A DNA stretch of 64,000 bases, taken from NCBI GenBank assembly GCA_014773175.1, contig VXCM01000825.1, positions 96,882-160,881 of the forward strand, given 5' to 3'. Source of the DNA: Lucifuga dentata. Lineage: Eukaryota; Chordata; Actinopteri; Ophidiiformes; Bythitidae. The notes beneath the pieces were generated by a model. That model saw only the letters and a list, made by a program, of their open reading frames with translations, searched no databases and had not been told where the DNA came from. A program made the position numbers and the translations under genes. Positions within the stretch are counted from its first letter, which is position 1. Each line of letters begins with the position of its first letter. Positions 59,919 through 64,000 of the stretch are shown in pieces.

Positions 59919-60204
59919 GAAATTGCGCTTCCCTTCAGGCCAGATATTGCATGTTAATATTTATAACCTATTTCATCATATAATATGCTACCATTTTAAA
60001 TGTTATTTAATATGAATGCATTTTTTTTAACATAAGCCCCTCATGAGCATTTTCATGTTTAGGTAAGAGTGACATTTTGGGCTTGTGTAGAAACCCACGT
60101 GTGCGCCTCCGTACTTCTTATTTCAGCATGATCGAGTCCGGCCAGGAAACGGCACTGGCATCTCAAACAGTAATAATTAGGACGTATACTAAGCTGACAA
60201 AAAT

Positions 60205-60205
<1 letters not shown>

Positions 60206-60254
<49 letters not shown>
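60206..60254. repeat. GA microsatellite ending at an n
   Basis: About 24 GA units, n at 60255. Confidence 0.95.
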
Positions 60255-61154
60255 NGGGTCGGGCCTGCTTAATTGATTCCGTTAACCGCAGTGCAGGAGA
60301 TGTGAACGACTGGACGATCCCATTCCCACGCTCGGTGGGGCAAGTGGCAATGCCATGCCCAGGCCCAATATGACAGACAGTGCCGTGAGGGCCTGGAGGG
60401 GCTGGGAGGGGGGGGGAATGGGGGCCGACAGGGGTCATGAAAAGACGTCAAGTGCACCAGACTCATCTGCATCCCCAAAGAAAGAGGCGACGTTTCCCAG
60501 CCACAGCCGACGCGGCGCTCCTAAACTTGGAGTAGTAACGGTCTTGAATGCGTAATGTCTCGCCAATTGTACTAATAATGAGGACTTTGAGTCATTATTT
60601 TTAAAACTGCGGGTTTATGAATTTGAAAGGGATGTGCTGCAACTCTGTAAACGCGCATGGCCCCACTTGAACGCGCGGATGCAAGCGTTATATTGTTTTC
60701 TTCTTCTGAGAATTAGTAGTAGCATAAAGTTGCATAAAGAAGTCTGGGCCAGTTGAATGGATGACATCTTGGTGCACTTTTGCAATTGAACTTGACCATG
60801 AAGGCAGCACAGTTGCTTAAGATTATGGTTGTTAGAAGGAAAAGAAAAATAATAAAGGGAAGTACTAAAATGCATTTATTAGGACAGATGACAGAAAAAA
60901 CATGGGGAAATATTTCAAATGTGGGAATTTGATAGATCAGAAAACCCAGAAATTATTAAACATATTTATTTTATAAATTCACTGTACACATGGCTTTCGA
61001 CACATTAAAATATATTTAAGGGATGTTAACATGCATTTAACCATGTAAAAACAAGTCTTGTCTATTTTCCTCAATGTCTTACAATATCTTACTAATTATA
61101 TTTGAGTTGCCTTAATTTTGAGGCTTTGTAACTGATCTTTTTTCTAATTGGGCG

Positions 61155-61250
61155 CTTGTTTAGTGCATTATCAAATCAGCTGGTGGTGCGTGTTACGCAC
61201 TTGGATCTGCTGTTTCCGGTATAGACCACGTGTTTAAAACAGGCCTTATT
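61155..61250. promoter_or_regulatory. Candidate regulatory patch with inverted repeat and E-boxes
   Basis: CAGCTG (61176), the inverted repeat gtgcgt-gtt-acgcac (61186-61200) and CACGTG (61227) lie within about 55 bp. E-boxes and GCGTG cores bind bHLH and bHLH-PAS factors. No further support. Confidence 0.2.
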
Positions 61251-64000
61251 CTGTTAAAGACTGGGTTTGATAAGGTGAGGATTCATTCTTACCTTTATTT
61301 TTTAATTTTATTTACAGGTTTAGGGGATTTAAAATAACATATCACAATTCACGTCCAGGCTGTTTTGACAAATCTGTGCTGATGTAGGATGTTCTGACGG
61401 GATTATTCAGATTCAGTGTTAAACAGAGCCACAGTGGGTGAATTCAACACCGCCTTTGCTGAAAAGGTCTCTTGCCGATTTTCTCACACCGTCAAACAAA
61501 ACTAGTGTCTCTTGTTCCCGATCCCTGTCAAAGACGGCATACAATACCAGGTCATTATACGTTTGCCCGAAAGAAAATTTGAGAACACAATTTGGGCCGA
61601 GCAGCGGTGAACACACCAAGTCTTATTGTCCTCGGTTAAGTCGATTGAAATAGTCGTCTGGCTTTATGAAAGGGAACACTGTTTTCGAGTCTGGGGGCCA
61701 CACTAAATGTCAGCCCAGGGTAAGAAAACTTTTAGTCTCTAACTAAACAACCTCTTCTCTCATAAACCAAATTTAATACAACACACTTTGCTTCTCCTGC
61801 TGAATTAAAGTATTTTATTTTGTACATTTTCTACTTTTAAATATTTAAAAAAAGGAATTTTCTGGTTAAATACTTACTAACACAAAAGGTGCATTTTAAT
61901 GCAGGCTAATATATATTTCTATACAATATAATATTATGAATGCAGATTTTTCAAATCTAATAGGCTCCAGGTTGAGTATGCCCCTGATAATGTATGTATC
62001 CAGTGACTTGATCCATGTCTGTTCCTCACAGCATATAACCTGTAGAGCCATCCTCCAAAGCATCAAATAAAAGGGTTTTAAATCTGTTCAAGCAAAAGCA
62101 ATGCAATGCTGAGATGTGCTGTTACCAGGAGAGAGCAGCATCACATGTCTTAAACGGCTGCAAATCAAACCTGCATGCATCTCCTTTCTGAGCCATTTTC
62201 AGTATTCCTGGGTTGCACTTTGGAGGAGAGAAATGAATTGGCAGGAGTTTGCACAGCCATGCATTACTTGTGTCTGGAGACTGAATATATTTTACATTAG
62301 TGCTTTTTATGAACCACTGCTGGTGTGAGTCTTTAAAAATATTGAAGTGAATTCTCCATGTTTGATCATGTGGGCTGACATCCAAAGTAATTTCAAGTTT
62401 ATCTGACAGTGTAAAGGTGCATTCCTTTTCTTCTGTCTCTGTAAAGCTGAGTAGTGTCTTCTGCTGTGTAAAGTGGCCAAAAGTACGGTTTTATATTATT
62501 CATGGAAGTGTTTCTGCTGTACAAGCACGTTGTTAGAAAAGAGAGCCCCTGCCATTCATTTCACAGTGCCCCATTTCCATAAATATATAGGCGTGTGATT
62601 TGACTATGCGTGTAGAAACGGGTGGTGACAGTCTCCCTACTTCTCCTCAGTAAATGGGGGCTGCAAGCTTGGCTGTGCCCTCCTTCCACACTCACATACA
62701 GTGCACTGCAGCCATTGTGTGTCACGTGAGTTGTTGAGTAACAAAACCATGGTGACCATGGAAGGTGTTTTTATTTTCATCTGATGGGCAATCAGCATAT
62801 TTTATGCGAGCATGCCCGTGGTTTTAATGTGCTTCCTCTGTGCCTCTGTGCATGGCAGATGCAGTGGAAGGGTTTATAATATGCATCGGCTCAGGGTAAG
62901 TTCTGTGCCAGACAAAGGATGTGAATGTAGTCATCATGTGAGCTATTGTTAATAGATGCATTGCATTGCTGTATTTTATTCCTACACTGCATGGTCTGCT
63001 CCCAGCTTGTTTTGCAGTGACATAGTTCCTCAGTATTGAATATGCCCTCTTTTGCAGAAGGAAAAGCTGTCAGAAATTGTCAGCAGGACTCATATTTTTC
63101 TTTAATAAAACTGTATCTGTTTGTGATTTTAACATACTATGAAGCATCATCTGCAATATTAGCAAGCTATAATCAAAACTGTTTTACTCAGACTCACAGA
63201 ACCGAAATGCAATGTATTTTCATGTTCCTGCCAAGACTTGTGATGTCGTGAGAGACTCAATGAGTATCTATGGCTGTGTTTGCATGTATGTATATATTAC
63301 TGCATGTTTGTCTCTAACTGACCCAGGCTCCCTAGCAGCCAGTGAGGCCACTACATCATGTTGGTGAAAGAGAACAATAGCTGTGTCTCAGTCAACAACG
63401 TCTGTCTGTCTGGTTTGGGCCATGTCTCTCTATGTGTGTGTTTGTATCTCCTGGACATGAACTTGAACTTGAGACAGGCAGCCAGACACCATCTGTGCAT
63501 CAGGGGTAATGAATTCAGTGCATTCATGGCTGTGGAGCAGCCTAGGCCACTGCCACACATTGATGAGTAGATGACCCCTATAGTCTGAGTTAGCTCTTCA
63601 TCACTAATAGAATTCAACAATACCAGCTGGTAGTAGGGGAGTTTATTTTGGTTGTTTGCCTTCAGAGGGAGAAGAATGGAGGTGCATCAGTAGTGGTGGT
63701 GTATATGTGTGCGTTTGTGCAGGGTGCATGCACATCTGTATGCTTGTCTGTGTGTGAGCATCTGTGCATGCCTCTCTGTATAAATTAATATCTGCAGACC
63801 TGCATGTATCCCTTCTTATTTATCTGTCTTTGAGCCTCTGTAGATTAGTTGATTGAATCATATAATTATGCTTGTTTGTGTGTATAACATATCAGTCATA
63901 TACCTTTTTGCTTACCATATACTGGTCCTTTCCCTATTTAGGCACTGGTGTGCCATTTTAAATACACAGCCTTGAAAGGTCTGATTTAGTATTTCCCCTG

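Larger units (their letters stand above)
59503..64000. other. Noncoding stretch downstream of mir-9
   Basis: No coding exon recognised. It contains the end of the CA/GA repeat cluster (59.76-60.25 kb), an inverted repeat with nearby E-boxes (61.19 kb) and otherwise unremarkable AT-rich sequence to the window end. The mir-9 primary transcript probably continues through the first part. Confidence 0.45.

Overview
The window is vertebrate nuclear DNA, almost certainly from a teleost fish. It is AT-leaning, intron-rich and full of CA/TG, GA/CT and homopolymer microsatellites. The only protein-coding gene I can support is a complete-looking mef2c (myocyte enhancer factor 2C) on the + strand. The predicted protein follows vertebrate MEF2C residue for residue through the MADS and MEF2 domains and keeps the same numbering up to about residue 400. 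Teleosts usually carry mef2ca and mef2cb; I lean to mef2ca from general resemblance but cannot prove it here, so I use mef2c.

Layout: 1-10247 is upstream noncoding sequence with microsatellites and two copies of a short inverted-repeat transposon. The 5' leader continues in an acceptor-bounded exon (10248-10478) that holds a 6-codon upstream ORF and the start ATG at 10425. The coding exons are 10425-10478, 19832-20035, then the alternative pair 33787-33930 (alpha1) and 34119-34256 (alpha2), 36969-37155, 37739-37786, 42534-42706, the 24-nt beta microexon 43154-43177, 43993-44122, 45240-45375 and 45645-45993. All phases match. The alpha1+beta+gamma form has 482 codons and the alpha2 form 480. 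The three classical MEF2C splice choices (alpha1/alpha2, beta in/out, gamma in/out) are all readable in the sequence. A long AT-rich 3' UTR follows, probably to about 49.16 kb.

From 49.2 to 64 kb I see no coding exon. At 59416-59502 there is a perfect mir-9 precursor (mir-9-2 type) on the same strand as mef2c. This is the order and orientation known from mammals, where MIR9-2 lies in the LINC00461 transcript downstream of MEF2C. The stretch is therefore best read as the regulatory and long-noncoding-RNA landscape of mir-9-2, with several homeobox/POU-rich or CpG-rich patches that look like enhancers or promoters. The putative mef2c 3' UTR holds one 8-mer and one 7-mer match to the miR-9-5p seed, so the neighbouring microRNA may repress the gene beside it.

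Other notable points are two identical consensus MEF2 sites 22 bp apart in intron 2 (possible autoregulation), two RFX X-box-like sites 21 bp apart in the intron after beta, and a repeat family with terminal inverted repeats in three copies. Single n characters in the assembly often sit in simple repeats, and in at least two places they are flanked by exact duplicated sequence that is probably a gap-closing artefact.
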